This document shows, piece after piece, positions 1-6,290 of a stretch of DNA of 9,812 nt; the stretch's first letter is position 1, and each line of letters starts with the position of its first letter. Made by a program: the position numbers and the translations under genes. The stretch lies in assembly GCA_964608735.1 (NCBI GenBank), contig CAZSPL010000151.1, positions 1 through 9,812 on the forward strand. Reading direction: 5' to 3'. The notes beneath the pieces were generated by a model. It had not been told where the DNA came from and did no database searches. It was given only the letters and a program-made list of their open reading frames with translations. This DNA comes from CAZSPL01 sp964608735. Lineage in GTDB: Bacteria > JAJVIF01 > JAPKYR01 > CAZSPL01.

Positions 1-1
1 A

Positions 2-58
2 ATTGGGAGTTCTGGAGCCCTTGCGCTCAGCTTGATTACATTGGAGAGCACAGGATAA
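2..58 (+). CDS. Possible C-terminal end of an upstream gene
   Basis: A short reading frame is open from the window edge and ends in TAA at 56-58. This stop overlaps the ATG of the methyltransferase by one base (TAATG), an arrangement typical of translationally coupled genes. The visible tail (ending LITLESTG) is too short to recognise. The methyltransferase frame is also open to the window edge, so this could be chance. Confidence 0.25.
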   Translation: MGSSGALALSLITLESTG

Positions 59-618
59 TGGACGACCGACGCGTATGCTCGCACAAACATGTGCGCACAT
101 TCGACAATTTCCTCCGCCCGCTGATTCACAGGCCGAACGTGGTGTTCGCGCCGCATGTCAAGGCCGGTATGCGTGTAATGGATACCGGTTGCGGCGCGGG
201 GTTCGCATCGGTCGCGATGGCGAGGCTCGTGGGCGATACGGGGGAAGTCGTCGCGGTGGATTTGCAACAGGAGATGCTCGATATAGTCAAGCGCCGCGCG
301 GATAAAGCCGGGCTGGCGCATATCATCAAGCTTCATCGGTGCGAAGCCGATTCACTCAACGTCGACGGAGAGTACGATTTCGCGAATGCATTCTGGATGG
401 TCCACGAAACGCCCGACCCGCGCGGATTCCTCGAACAAGTCTTCGCCGTCCTAAAACCTGGCGGAAAGCTTCTCATCGCCGAACCGAAGATGCATGTTTC
501 GAAAGGGGATTACGAGCAACTGATTGAGGATGCGAAATCCATCGGCTTCGCGGTCTTCAGCGAACCGCGGGTTCTTTTCAGCCATGCGGTTGTGTTGGAG
601 AAGCCGGCTTCCAATTGA
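58..618 (+). CDS. Class I SAM-dependent methyltransferase
   Basis: This 186-residue protein has the Rossmann-fold methyltransferase pattern. The SAM-binding glycine loop is VMDTGCGAGFAS at about residues 41-52. An acidic residue ending strand 2 lies in VVAVDLQQEMLD (about 64-75). Later come FWMVHETPDP (about 112-121) and the LKPGGKLLIAEPK strand (about 132-144). The length fits a bare catalytic domain of the UbiE-like type with no added substrate domain, so the substrate cannot be read from the sequence. The N-terminus (DDRRVCSHKH, then FDNFLRPLIHRP) looks like a small family of similar methyltransferases that carry a Cys/His stretch just before the fold. The ATG at 58 was chosen because it gives this N-terminus; GGAG lies at 43-46. 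The frame is open further upstream, so an earlier start outside the window is possible. The next gene is convergent, beyond a repeat-rich gap. Confidence 0.85.
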   Translation: MDDRRVCSHKHVRTFDNFLRPLIHRPNVVFAPHVKAGMRVMDTGCGAGFASVAMARLVGDTGEVVAVDLQQEMLDIVKRRADKAGLAHIIKLHRCEADSLNVDGEYDFANAFWMVHETPDPRGFLEQVFAVLKPGGKLLIAEPKMHVSKGDYEQLIEDAKSIGFAVFSEPRVLFSHAVVLEKPASN

Positions 619-947
619 ATTATTCCTCATATCATTACGCACTAGTGTTACAAGCACGCGAATAGCGATGGTGGCACGGGCACGCGAGTCTGCGAGCCTG
701 CCCGTGTCTTTGCTCTATCCATCAACCAAACTCGTGTGGCACGGACAAGCGGCTGCCAATCCTTATCACTCTCCCAACACGTTTGAAGCTTGCCCGTGTC
801 TTATCCCCGGGTTCCGTCCGGTGTCCCCTCCCTGACGGTCGGGGCTCGGGTTTACCTTCATGGGGTACCGTAGGCTTTAACCTGCGGAGTTCGCCGGAGC
901 GCACACCGAAGTGTGCGGTACCCGGGTGTATGTAATTAGATTACACC
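619..947. repeat. Gene-free interval packed with REP-like inverted repeats
   Basis: These 329 bases lie between the convergent methyltransferase and DUF4332 genes and hold no credible gene. Four structured modules follow one another. Arms at 674-682 and 699-707 pair around GCACGGGCA. Arms at 738-750 and 788-800 pair with one mismatch and share the same GGCACGG(G/A)CA and TGCCCGTGTC sequences, so these two are copies of one repeat. A GC-rich stretch at 805-857 contains CCCTGACGGTCGGGG. Arms GGGTACCG at 863-870 and CGGTACCC at 916-923 enclose a second hairpin at 901-916 with a CGAA loop. An inverted repeat TGTAAT-TAG-ATTACA at 931-945 sits just after the DUF4332 stop. None is followed by a clean T tract, so a terminator role is uncertain. 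Confidence 0.6.
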
Positions 948-1658
948 TTACTCCTCCACCACCACCTTCAACTTCTTGGCGGTTTCGACGGTGGATTCCG
1001 CTTCCTTCGGAAGCGGGGCGATGCCATCGAAGCCGGTCTTCGCGACCCACTTGACGAGCATCTCGCGCATTTCGTGGGGGTCCTGTCGCGCCATTTTTTT
1101 AATTGAATCGATGCCGGCGTCGTAATAAAGCCGGGCGCGTATGTTTTTCACACCGGGAATTCTCGCGAGGTCGGACAACTTCACGAATTCGAGAATTGCC
1201 TTTTCTGGCAAGCCGGTTTTTTTTGCGAGCGCTTTTCTGTCCTTTTTCTTCGCCCCGGCTTTTAGCATGTCCTCGACATTCCTTATGCCTTCCTCCGCAA
1301 GTCTCGCGGCATGTTTCTGCGAAATGCCGCGGAAATCCTTCAGCGGAAATACCTTGCGGGTTTTCTTAACCTTGCCTTCTCGAAACTCCCCCGCGGCTTT
1401 GGCCATCGTCTTGTTACCCGTGAATTTGTAGTAAAAGCGGATCCCCCACAAATAAAGCTTTACGGGCGGCTTCGAAGGCCGTCCATCCCACTGAGTGAAC
1501 GCAACGAGGTCGGCGGGTTTTGCATCATCGAGGCTCTTGATCTTCCTTTGTTTCTTCAGGAATGCTTCGAATTCTTTTGCGTATGCGACACATCTTCGCT
1601 GTACGCTTTCCGAGCGCCCATCCTTTTTCAGAAATTGGGCGAGTCCCTTCTCATCCAT
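948..1658 (-). CDS. DUF4332-type helix-hairpin-helix protein
   Basis: This 236-residue, lysine-rich protein has no signal peptide and should be cytoplasmic. Residues about 106-205 show the tandem helix-hairpin-helix pattern of DUF4332 proteins: FRGISQKHAARLAEEGI, then a LAKKTGLPEKAILEFVKLSDLARIPGV-type segment (about 144-170), then AGIDSIKKMA. Such motifs usually bind DNA or protein through the backbone. The N-terminal part (about 15-95) is helical and resembles the SAM-like core-binding domain of tyrosine recombinases, but there is no catalytic recombinase domain. The ATG at 1656-1658 overlaps the last eight bases of the radical SAM gene (ATGGATGA). GGGAGG lies about nine bases upstream of it. 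Translation is therefore probably coupled to that of the enzyme. A dedicated partner or adaptor role is inferred from this coupling only. Confidence 0.8.
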   Translation of the reverse strand: MDEKGLAQFLKKDGRSESVQRRCVAYAKEFEAFLKKQRKIKSLDDAKPADLVAFTQWDGRPSKPPVKLYLWGIRFYYKFTGNKTMAKAAGEFREGKVKKTRKVFPLKDFRGISQKHAARLAEEGIRNVEDMLKAGAKKKDRKALAKKTGLPEKAILEFVKLSDLARIPGVKNIRARLYYDAGIDSIKKMARQDPHEMREMLVKWVAKTGFDGIAPLPKEAESTVETAKKLKVVVEE

Positions 1659-3021
1659 TTTTTACTGCCTCCCGGCGTTTCATCTCCTCGAGCACGCGTT
1701 CGTGGTAATAAGTAAGGGCGATTATCTCGCCGAGGTTGTATTTCAATGTCGAGCATTCGCCGTGATCCTGCTTCTCGAGCCGAATCCCACTGTACGGGCA
1801 TCCGCCCATGCAGTTCGGAAGCACCGGGCATTCGACGCATTGCGATTTCTCGAACGGATCCCACGCCAGCCATTTGAAGCGGTTACGTGTCATCTCCGCC
1901 TCGGTGATCTGCGGTTTGATGAGATGCCCGATGGCTTCCTCCGGATATGAGACATCATTCCAGCATTTCACCATCATCCCGTCGGGGCAGATGGTTTTAC
2001 CCGCCATCGAATCCGCTCCGCAATAAGCGCCCTTGAGCATCGGGTACAGCGGCAATCCCCATCCGCGTTCCATTTTTTTCATGGCGAGCCGGGATTCCCA
2101 CTTGGAGAAATCCTCAACACCGAAGCAGACCCCGGAAACATCCACGCACGCCTCGGTAACCGGCACTATGCGGGCGAAATAGATATCCGCTTTTCCCCTC
2201 ACTCCCGCGGCTTCAAGCTCATCGAGCAGCTCATCGGCTGTATCCACATTATCCTTATCCATGTTGACCCTGATGCTTACCTTCAAATGCCCGGCCGCCC
2301 CGAGGATGTTCTCGACTATCCTGTCAAACGTCGGGCCTTTGCCGGGGAGCACGCGTTTCTCGTCATGGATACGCTTCGGGCCGTCCAGGGTTATCTGGAC
2401 GTTCCTGCATCCTATTTTCGAAAGGTGTTTGGCGACCTGGGGTGTCAGCAGGTATCCGTTTGAAATGAATGAGTGGCTGAAGGAGCTCTTATTCTTCTTC
2501 GCGACCTTCTGCATTTTCTTGAAGATATCATTCAGGAGGTCTAAGTGCATCAACGGTTCGCCGCCGAACCAGTTGATGGATATCGGCTTGCCGCCTTTCG
2601 ATTCATTCTCCGCGAGATCGAGCAGGGCCGCGACGACATCGTCGCTGATAGGCCCCTTCGCGCGTTCCTGGTAGCAATAGGGACAGCGAAGATTGCAGTC
2701 CCTCGTAAGAAGCACCGTGTATCCCGCGCCCCTGACGTTAAACCTTTCCTGCCGGTTGCGCACTTTCAGCACGCCGAGCTCATCGATAATCTCGGGGATA
2801 AGGAATCCGCCCATTAAAAGCGTATTCCTCACCTTCGAATCGTCGGCGGAATAATCGCCGTTGGGCGATGACATGATCCTGTGGATAACCTCCCCCTTGT
2901 CGGCGGGGAATTCGACGGCGAGGGTCGAGATGCCGTTGTAGCCGAGAAGTATGCCGCTGTCCTTGAGCGTGACGAAGGAATTGTATCTCGAAGATTTAAG
3001 GTTTAACGGTTTCTGTGTCAT
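1651..3021 (-). CDS. Radical SAM/SPASM peptide- or protein-modifying enzyme
   Basis: This 456-residue protein (ATG at 3019-3021) has the CxxxCxxC motif DCNLRCPYCYQ at about 108-118; C109, C113 and C116 would hold the SAM-cleaving 4Fe-4S cluster. FGGEP at about 152-156 is the SAM-binding GGEP motif, and ITLDGP follows at about 210-215. The C-terminus carries a full SPASM pattern, C334-x13-G-x4-C353, then C395-x2-C398-x5-C404-x3-C408-x14-C423, for two auxiliary clusters. Enzymes of this class (for example AlbA, QhpD and the anaerobic sulfatase maturases) modify peptide or protein substrates. The first 95 residues (SSRYNSFVTL, then LLGYNG) match the N-terminal extension often seen in SPASM maturases and may bind the substrate. 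A GTG at 3045 is in frame, but the ATG has the better, though weak, purine-rich leader (GGATGAGAG). The subfamily and exact reaction cannot be assigned by eye. Confidence 0.9.
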   Translation of the reverse strand: MTQKPLNLKSSRYNSFVTLKDSGILLGYNGISTLAVEFPADKGEVIHRIMSSPNGDYSADDSKVRNTLLMGGFLIPEIIDELGVLKVRNRQERFNVRGAGYTVLLTRDCNLRCPYCYQERAKGPISDDVVAALLDLAENESKGGKPISINWFGGEPLMHLDLLNDIFKKMQKVAKKNKSSFSHSFISNGYLLTPQVAKHLSKIGCRNVQITLDGPKRIHDEKRVLPGKGPTFDRIVENILGAAGHLKVSIRVNMDKDNVDTADELLDELEAAGVRGKADIYFARIVPVTEACVDVSGVCFGVEDFSKWESRLAMKKMERGWGLPLYPMLKGAYCGADSMAGKTICPDGMMVKCWNDVSYPEEAIGHLIKPQITEAEMTRNRFKWLAWDPFEKSQCVECPVLPNCMGGCPYSGIRLEKQDHGECSTLKYNLGEIIALTYYHERVLEEMKRREAVKNG

Positions 3022-3068
3022 TCTCTCATCCACGATGTAAATCACGGGGAGTCAAGCCCAAAGCAAAC

Positions 3069-3088
3069 GGATGGAGGAGACTCCATCC
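3069..3088 (-). terminator. Hairpin between the paralog pair and the radical SAM gene
   Basis: A perfect eight-base-pair stem (GGATGGAG with CTCCATCC) with a four-base loop lies in the 144-base gap between the stop at 3166 and the radical SAM ATG. On the - strand it is followed by GTTTGCTTTG, a poor T tract. It could be a leaky terminator that lowers enzyme expression relative to the two upstream genes, or a processing or stability element. The plus-strand loop reads GAGA, so it is a GNRA loop only if transcribed the other way. Confidence 0.5.
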
Positions 3089-3165
3089 AGCTAAAAGCGA
3101 AATTATGAAACACCGTAATTGTAATTCAGCGAAGCATCAGCCATGGCATTATATTGCATGCCGCT

Positions 3166-3975
3166 CTATTGTGCCGCTATCTCCCCTGACATGCCTTCGT
3201 AAGCGGCATCCACAAATTGCTGCAATCCCATGTTCAGCGATTCATCGGAGAAGATGACATTCCTGATTTCCCGCTGCAGCTTATCGACGTCGGAAGTTTG
3301 AAGGATATCCTTCAACTCGGAAGCGAATTTATCGGCCGGGCGGCTGACTATTTCATACAAATCCAAAGCGCTCTTCGGGCTGCAGTACGTTCCCGAGCAA
3401 TACACGCCGCACTTGTCGCAATGACTGGGGCATTCCAGCACGAGGGCGCATTCGGTGCCAAGGTCCAGAGGTCCCGGAGCTGAAGCGGAGATGCTGTAGA
3501 TGTCCAGCAGGAGCTTATTGCCGTCCTGCCGTGCGTTCACAAACATTGAGCAGTTGCTCATCTCTTCAGGACCCGGGCCATGCGGGCCGACCTTGGCATA
3601 GAAGAAACAGCCGACATCACTCCCCGCCTCGCCGAGTCCCCATTTGATGAGCGGGACATAACCGTCCTTGAATGCCGACTCCGCGAGTTTCCCGAAGAAC
3701 CTGCCGGTCATCATATCCCTTATATTCTCGAGGTTTTTCGTTGAAAGCTTCGCGGTCAGCACATCGTCACTCAGCATTTTGCCTTTTATCATGGGGCTGC
3801 GCGAGATCTTCATCGTGCGGGTTCTGCGAAGTCCCGGGGTACTCCGCACCTCAAGCTTCTCTTCCGCATAAAGCGGGAGCGCGGGAAGAAGTGAGAGAAT
3901 GCCTATCTTGCCGAGAAAACCGAGGAACCTGCCCCTGCCCATACTTTTGCGTGTTTTATCAATTCCCGAATTCAT
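3166..3975 (-). CDS. Exported cysteine-run protein, paralog A (candidate enzyme substrate)
   Basis: This 269-residue protein belongs to no family I recognise. It starts with a signal peptide: basic residues, GRGRFLGFLG at about 13-22, a hydrophobic stretch to about 36, and likely cleavage near LYA/EE (37-38). Conserved blocks shared with paralog B include SPMIKGKMLS (about 60-69), TGRFFGK (90-96), GSD.GCF (118-124) and LNMGLQQFV (247-255). It has eight cysteines. C123 and C142 stand alone; C176, C182, C186, C189, C193 and C198 form a run with spacings 5, 3, 2, 3 and 4, ending CGVYCSGTYC. The run is followed by a helical C-terminal domain. The start has a strong AGGAGG six bases upstream. The gene lies 30 bases after paralog B and just before the radical SAM gene, which suggests that it is that enzyme's substrate. 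This is inference. Such a run could instead bind metal or form disulfides. Confidence 0.8.
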   Translation of the reverse strand: MNSGIDKTRKSMGRGRFLGFLGKIGILSLLPALPLYAEEKLEVRSTPGLRRTRTMKISRSPMIKGKMLSDDVLTAKLSTKNLENIRDMMTGRFFGKLAESAFKDGYVPLIKWGLGEAGSDVGCFFYAKVGPHGPGPEEMSNCSMFVNARQDGNKLLLDIYSISASAPGPLDLGTECALVLECPSHCDKCGVYCSGTYCSPKSALDLYEIVSRPADKFASELKDILQTSDVDKLQREIRNVIFSDESLNMGLQQFVDAAYEGMSGEIAAQ

Positions 3976-4005
3976 CCTGATCCTCCTGCTCTTGTTTGCT
4001 GAATA

Positions 4006-4830
4006 TTAAAAACTCGCGATATTTTCATTCATACCCTCGAACGCGGATGTCACGAACTGCTGCAATCCGAGGTTGAGAACCTCATCGGAAAATATCACGG
4101 CGCGCAGCTCTTTTTGAATGACGCCGACATCGGATGAGCCGATTATCTTGGCCAGTTCCGAGGCGAACTTGTCGGCGGGATAACTCACGATCTCATACAG
4201 GTTGATCGACGCCTGTGGATTGCAGAACGTGCCGGTGCAGTAGGTACCGGTGCACTTGTCGCCGCAGTAGGCCGAGCATTGCGCGGGGCAGAGGTGTTTC
4301 TCCGGGCAGTCTTCCCCAAGGCCGCCGGGAGGAGTGAAGGCGGCGGATGTCGAATAGATATCCACGATCAGCTTGTCGGAGGGGCCTCGCAGGATAACCT
4401 TGGTGAAGCAATTGTTCACTGCCGCGGGGGCTTCATCACCGGGGCCTGTGTCGACGTAAAGGAAACAACCGGAATCGCTTCCCGCAGTGCCGAGGTCCCA
4501 GTTGATAAGCGGCATGTTTCCCTGCGCGAAATTTTCTTCCGCGGCCTTCCCGAAGAATCTCCCGGTGACGAGATCGCGAAGCTCCTCCAGGTTTTTAGTG
4601 GCGAGCTTGGCGGTGAGAGCGTCCTGGCTGAGCATCTTGCCCTTTATCATGGGGCTTTTGATCTTGAGCGCGCGGCTCATCTTCGGGTCGGCTTCTCGAA
4701 TCTTTAGTTCGCCTTCCGCCGCCTGCGCCGATGCCCAGGGAAGCATTGAAAGCAGCCCGGCCTTGCCGAGGAGACCGAGGAACTTGCCCCTTGTAATACC
4801 TTTGCCGTTAAATAAATTTTTAATCAGCAT
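4006..4830 (-). CDS. Exported cysteine-run protein, paralog B (candidate enzyme substrate)
   Basis: This 274-residue protein (ATG at 4828-4830, AAGGA about ten bases upstream) is the first gene of the - strand operon. An in-frame GTG at 4854 would add eight residues but lacks a ribosome-binding site. The signal peptide contains ITRGKFLGLLG (about 12-22), a hydrophobic stretch and probable cleavage near AQAA/E (about 35-39). It aligns with paralog A almost end to end. C122 and C141 match the two single cysteines of A. The run has seven cysteines at 175, 181, 185, 189, 193, 198 and 203, with spacings 5, 3, 3, 3, 4 and 4. The last two modules, CTGTYC and CTGTFC, repeat in tandem, so B has one module more than A. 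The gene pair arose by tandem duplication. Function is unknown; the neighbouring radical SAM enzyme makes it a candidate modification target. Confidence 0.8.
   Translation of the reverse strand: MLIKNLFNGKGITRGKFLGLLGKAGLLSMLPWASAQAAEGELKIREADPKMSRALKIKSPMIKGKMLSQDALTAKLATKNLEELRDLVTGRFFGKAAEENFAQGNMPLINWDLGTAGSDSGCFLYVDTGPGDEAPAAVNNCFTKVILRGPSDKLIVDIYSTSAAFTPPGGLGEDCPEKHLCPAQCSAYCGDKCTGTYCTGTFCNPQASINLYEIVSYPADKFASELAKIIGSSDVGVIQKELRAVIFSDEVLNLGLQQFVTSAFEGMNENIASF
4222..4308 (-). repeat. Cysteine-run coding segment with in-frame module duplication
   Basis: These bases encode the seven-cysteine run of paralog B. Two adjacent 15-base units, TGCACCGGTACCTAC and TGCACCGGCACGTTC, encode CTGTY and CTGTF. 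The paralog A run (3382-3450) has a single matching unit. The difference is in frame and looks like gain or loss of a module. Confidence 0.7.
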
Positions 4831-4876
4831 GAGCGCATCTTCCTTTCCACACACAGGATTTCACGTAGCTGGAACA

Positions 4877-4905
4877 AGTATATTCCATGCCGGTCAGTGA
4901 AACAA
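4877..4905 (-). promoter_or_regulatory. Sigma-70-like promoter for the paralog/radical SAM operon
   Basis: On the - strand, TTGTTT (4900-4905) and TATACT (4877-4882) are separated by exactly 17 bases. Transcription would begin near 4870, leaving a leader of about 40 bases before the ATG of paralog B. Just upstream (4913-4930) is a perfect tandem repeat of the nine bases CCGCCGTGT. Confidence 0.5.
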
Positions 4906-4936
4906 TTTATGCCCGCCGTGTCCGCCGTGTCATGGG

Positions 4937-5174
4937 AAAAAAGTAGGGACAGTCACGAATGGTGCATTTTTAAGGCGTCGTTTCGTTTCCGGCACGTAAA
5001 TATTTACTTGTAGCCCAGGGTTGGAGCCATCCACAGCACTTGCTTAATACATGATTTTCCCAAGCTGGAGCTTTCTTGCTACCCGCCAGATAAATGGGCT
5101 CCTACCCCGGGCGACTACCAATCAATGCGGTATTCGCTTAAAAAAGCGCCATTCGTGACTGTCCCTGCTTTTTT
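4937..5174. mobile_element. Gene-free element with nested inverted repeats (MITE- or REP-like)
   Basis: The outer arms, 4937-4977 and 5135-5174, are about 40 bases each and almost identical in inverted orientation around AGGGACAGTCACGAATGG; only a few bases differ. A second pair lies inside: GTAGCCCAGGGTTGGAGCC at 5010-5028 and an imperfect inverted copy at 5097-5118. A small hairpin, AAGC-TGGA-GCTT, sits at the centre (5062-5073). The whole 238 bases could fold back on itself. There is no credible coding frame inside. No target-site duplication is visible at the flanks (CATGGG and ACCTAC). The right end stops two bases before the stop codon of the HEAT-repeat gene. A small non-autonomous element mobilised from elsewhere in the genome is the best reading. 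Its transcript could also act as a terminator for the HEAT gene. Confidence 0.6.
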
Positions 5175-5176
5175 AC

Positions 5177-5953
5177 CTACTTCTCATCGTTGATTTTCGA
5201 GAGGGCGTTTTCGGCAGCGCGCGCCACATCATCATCAGCACTATATCGCAGTGCTTTTATCGCATCCACCGTCGATTCGTCGAGCCGCTCCATCACCGGC
5301 ACGGCATTGAGCAAATCCACAAGGTTGACCTTGTTGCCTTCGGTGAGAAGCATGTTCAGCTCATCAGAAAAACCTTCCACATCCCTGAGTTTTTCGCCCA
5401 TGAGGCTGAGGCCCATTTTTATCGCGGTGGCGTCCTGCTCATGCCGGAGAAAATCGAACAGCACATCGAGCCGGTTCCAGCTTACACCGTATCCGCTTAT
5501 CGTCTTGATGGCTGAAAGCCGCACATTGAGATGCTCGTCGCCGAGCATCTGGACAACCGCATGCCCGGTTTCCGAATCCGGGTTCTTGACCGATGCAAGG
5601 CTCGACACCGCGAGCATCCTGGTCTTGAACTCGGGCGACTTTAAAAGTGAAAGCACCGCCGCGCGGATTTCCGCGTTATCGTTCACCAGGCCGCCTGTTG
5701 CCGGAAGCGCGGCCTGCTGGATTTCGGCATCATCGCCCGTGAGCGCTTCGCGCATGATTTCAATCGCCCACTCCGTGCCGCTCCCGCGCACATACGTGGA
5801 TGCGATCTTAACCGCTTCGAGCCGCTTCTCCTTATCTTCGGAGCGGAAATATTCCACGGCTTTGCGTTTGGCTTCATGCCCCGCGATCCTCGTGCATCCG
5901 CACATCGATGCGAGCATCGCGAGTAATATAAAAGATATCAGCATTTTTTTCAT
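5177..5953 (-). CDS. HEAT-repeat lipoprotein
   Basis: This 258-residue protein begins MKKMLISFILLAMLASMCGC, a lipoprotein-type signal with C20 as the likely lipidated cysteine; the preceding MCG is a loose lipobox. The rest is a series of helix pairs of about 30 residues, of HEAT or PBS-lyase type. Examples are KEKRLEAVKIAS (about 41-52), DDAEIQQAALPATGGL, DNAEIRAAVLSLL, EFKTRMLAVSSLASV and HLNVRLSAIKTI. Such solenoids are protein-binding scaffolds; no catalytic residue is evident. It would be anchored on the periplasmic face of a membrane. The ATG at 5951-5953 was preferred over a start 66 bases upstream because it opens the signal peptide directly; GGGGAGGTGG lies upstream with a rather long spacing. 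Its 3' end abuts the inverted-repeat element. A partner cannot be named. Confidence 0.8.
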   Translation of the reverse strand: MKKMLISFILLAMLASMCGCTRIAGHEAKRKAVEYFRSEDKEKRLEAVKIASTYVRGSGTEWAIEIMREALTGDDAEIQQAALPATGGLVNDNAEIRAAVLSLLKSPEFKTRMLAVSSLASVKNPDSETGHAVVQMLGDEHLNVRLSAIKTISGYGVSWNRLDVLFDFLRHEQDATAIKMGLSLMGEKLRDVEGFSDELNMLLTEGNKVNLVDLLNAVPVMERLDESTVDAIKALRYSADDDVARAAENALSKINDEK

Positions 5954-6021
5954 GGGCTGACTCCACCTCCCCGGGCGGAATACATCCACAAATCCGCACC
6001 GCGCTATACGAGTATGCAATC

Positions 6022-6027
6022 ATTATA
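6022..6027 (-). promoter_or_regulatory. Possible -10 element for the HEAT-repeat gene
   Basis: A perfect TATAAT is present on the - strand about 69 bases before the ATG at 5953. No good -35 sequence lies 16-18 bases upstream (GAGGGC), so this is a weak call. Confidence 0.25.
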
Positions 6028-6163
6028 ATTTCTTTAGAAACGCCGCCCTCTGGAACAGTGATACCGCAAAGCTCACATCAAGCGCGAGTGGAACGCATTC
6101 ACTCGACGGATGAATTCCCCGCTCCTGCCTTTACATATCGACGATTGTTGAGGGAAAATAATA

Positions 6164-6188
6164 ACCCCGTCTCATTAGAAGGCGGGGT
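6164..6188 (-). terminator. Rho-independent terminator-like hairpin
   Basis: ACCCCG at 6164-6169 pairs with CGGGGT at 6183-6188; two more pairs form inside after one A-C mismatch on the - strand. The - strand then reads TATTATTTTCCC, which is T-rich. It lies about 50 bases after the stop of the small lysine-rich frame and would end a transcript coming from that direction. Confidence 0.55.
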
Positions 6189-6236
6189 ATATTCTGCAAT
6201 CTCAGTAAAACAAACCTCTTTGCAGTCTACATCCGT

Positions 6237-6290
6237 TTACTTGGCCGGTTTCTTCGGCTTGGGCTTCGCTGCCTTTTTCTTCGCTGCCAT
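6237..6290 (-). CDS. Possible 17-residue lysine/alanine/proline-rich peptide
   Basis: The frame encodes MAAKKKAAKPKPKKPAK. It resembles the basic tail of histone H1-like bacterial proteins, but here the tail stands alone. The ATG at 6288-6290 is preceded by AGGTG seven bases upstream, a reasonable ribosome-binding site. A terminator-like hairpin follows about 50 bases after the stop. A longer frame with the same end could start at 6470, but its upstream part looks like translated AT-rich non-coding DNA. The leader holds a perfect hairpin (6319-6337). A weak promoter may exist near 6362-6391 (TTGCGT, 18 bases, TTAATA). It could be a true small nucleic-acid-binding peptide, the remnant of a longer gene, or a non-coding RNA that contains this frame by chance. 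Confidence 0.4.
   Translation of the reverse strand: MAAKKKAAKPKPKKPAK

Noticed and set aside
722..904. A 60-codon - strand frame with an EPRPSGRG-type segment
   Set aside because: This protein segment is the translation of a dispersed GC-rich repeat and lies wholly within the repeat cluster; there is no start signal.
5190..5960. A 256-codon open frame on the + strand opposite the HEAT-repeat lipoprotein
   Set aside because: The product is a serine-rich translation of the antisense strand with no domain pattern; the - strand frame shows a lipoprotein signal and helical repeats.
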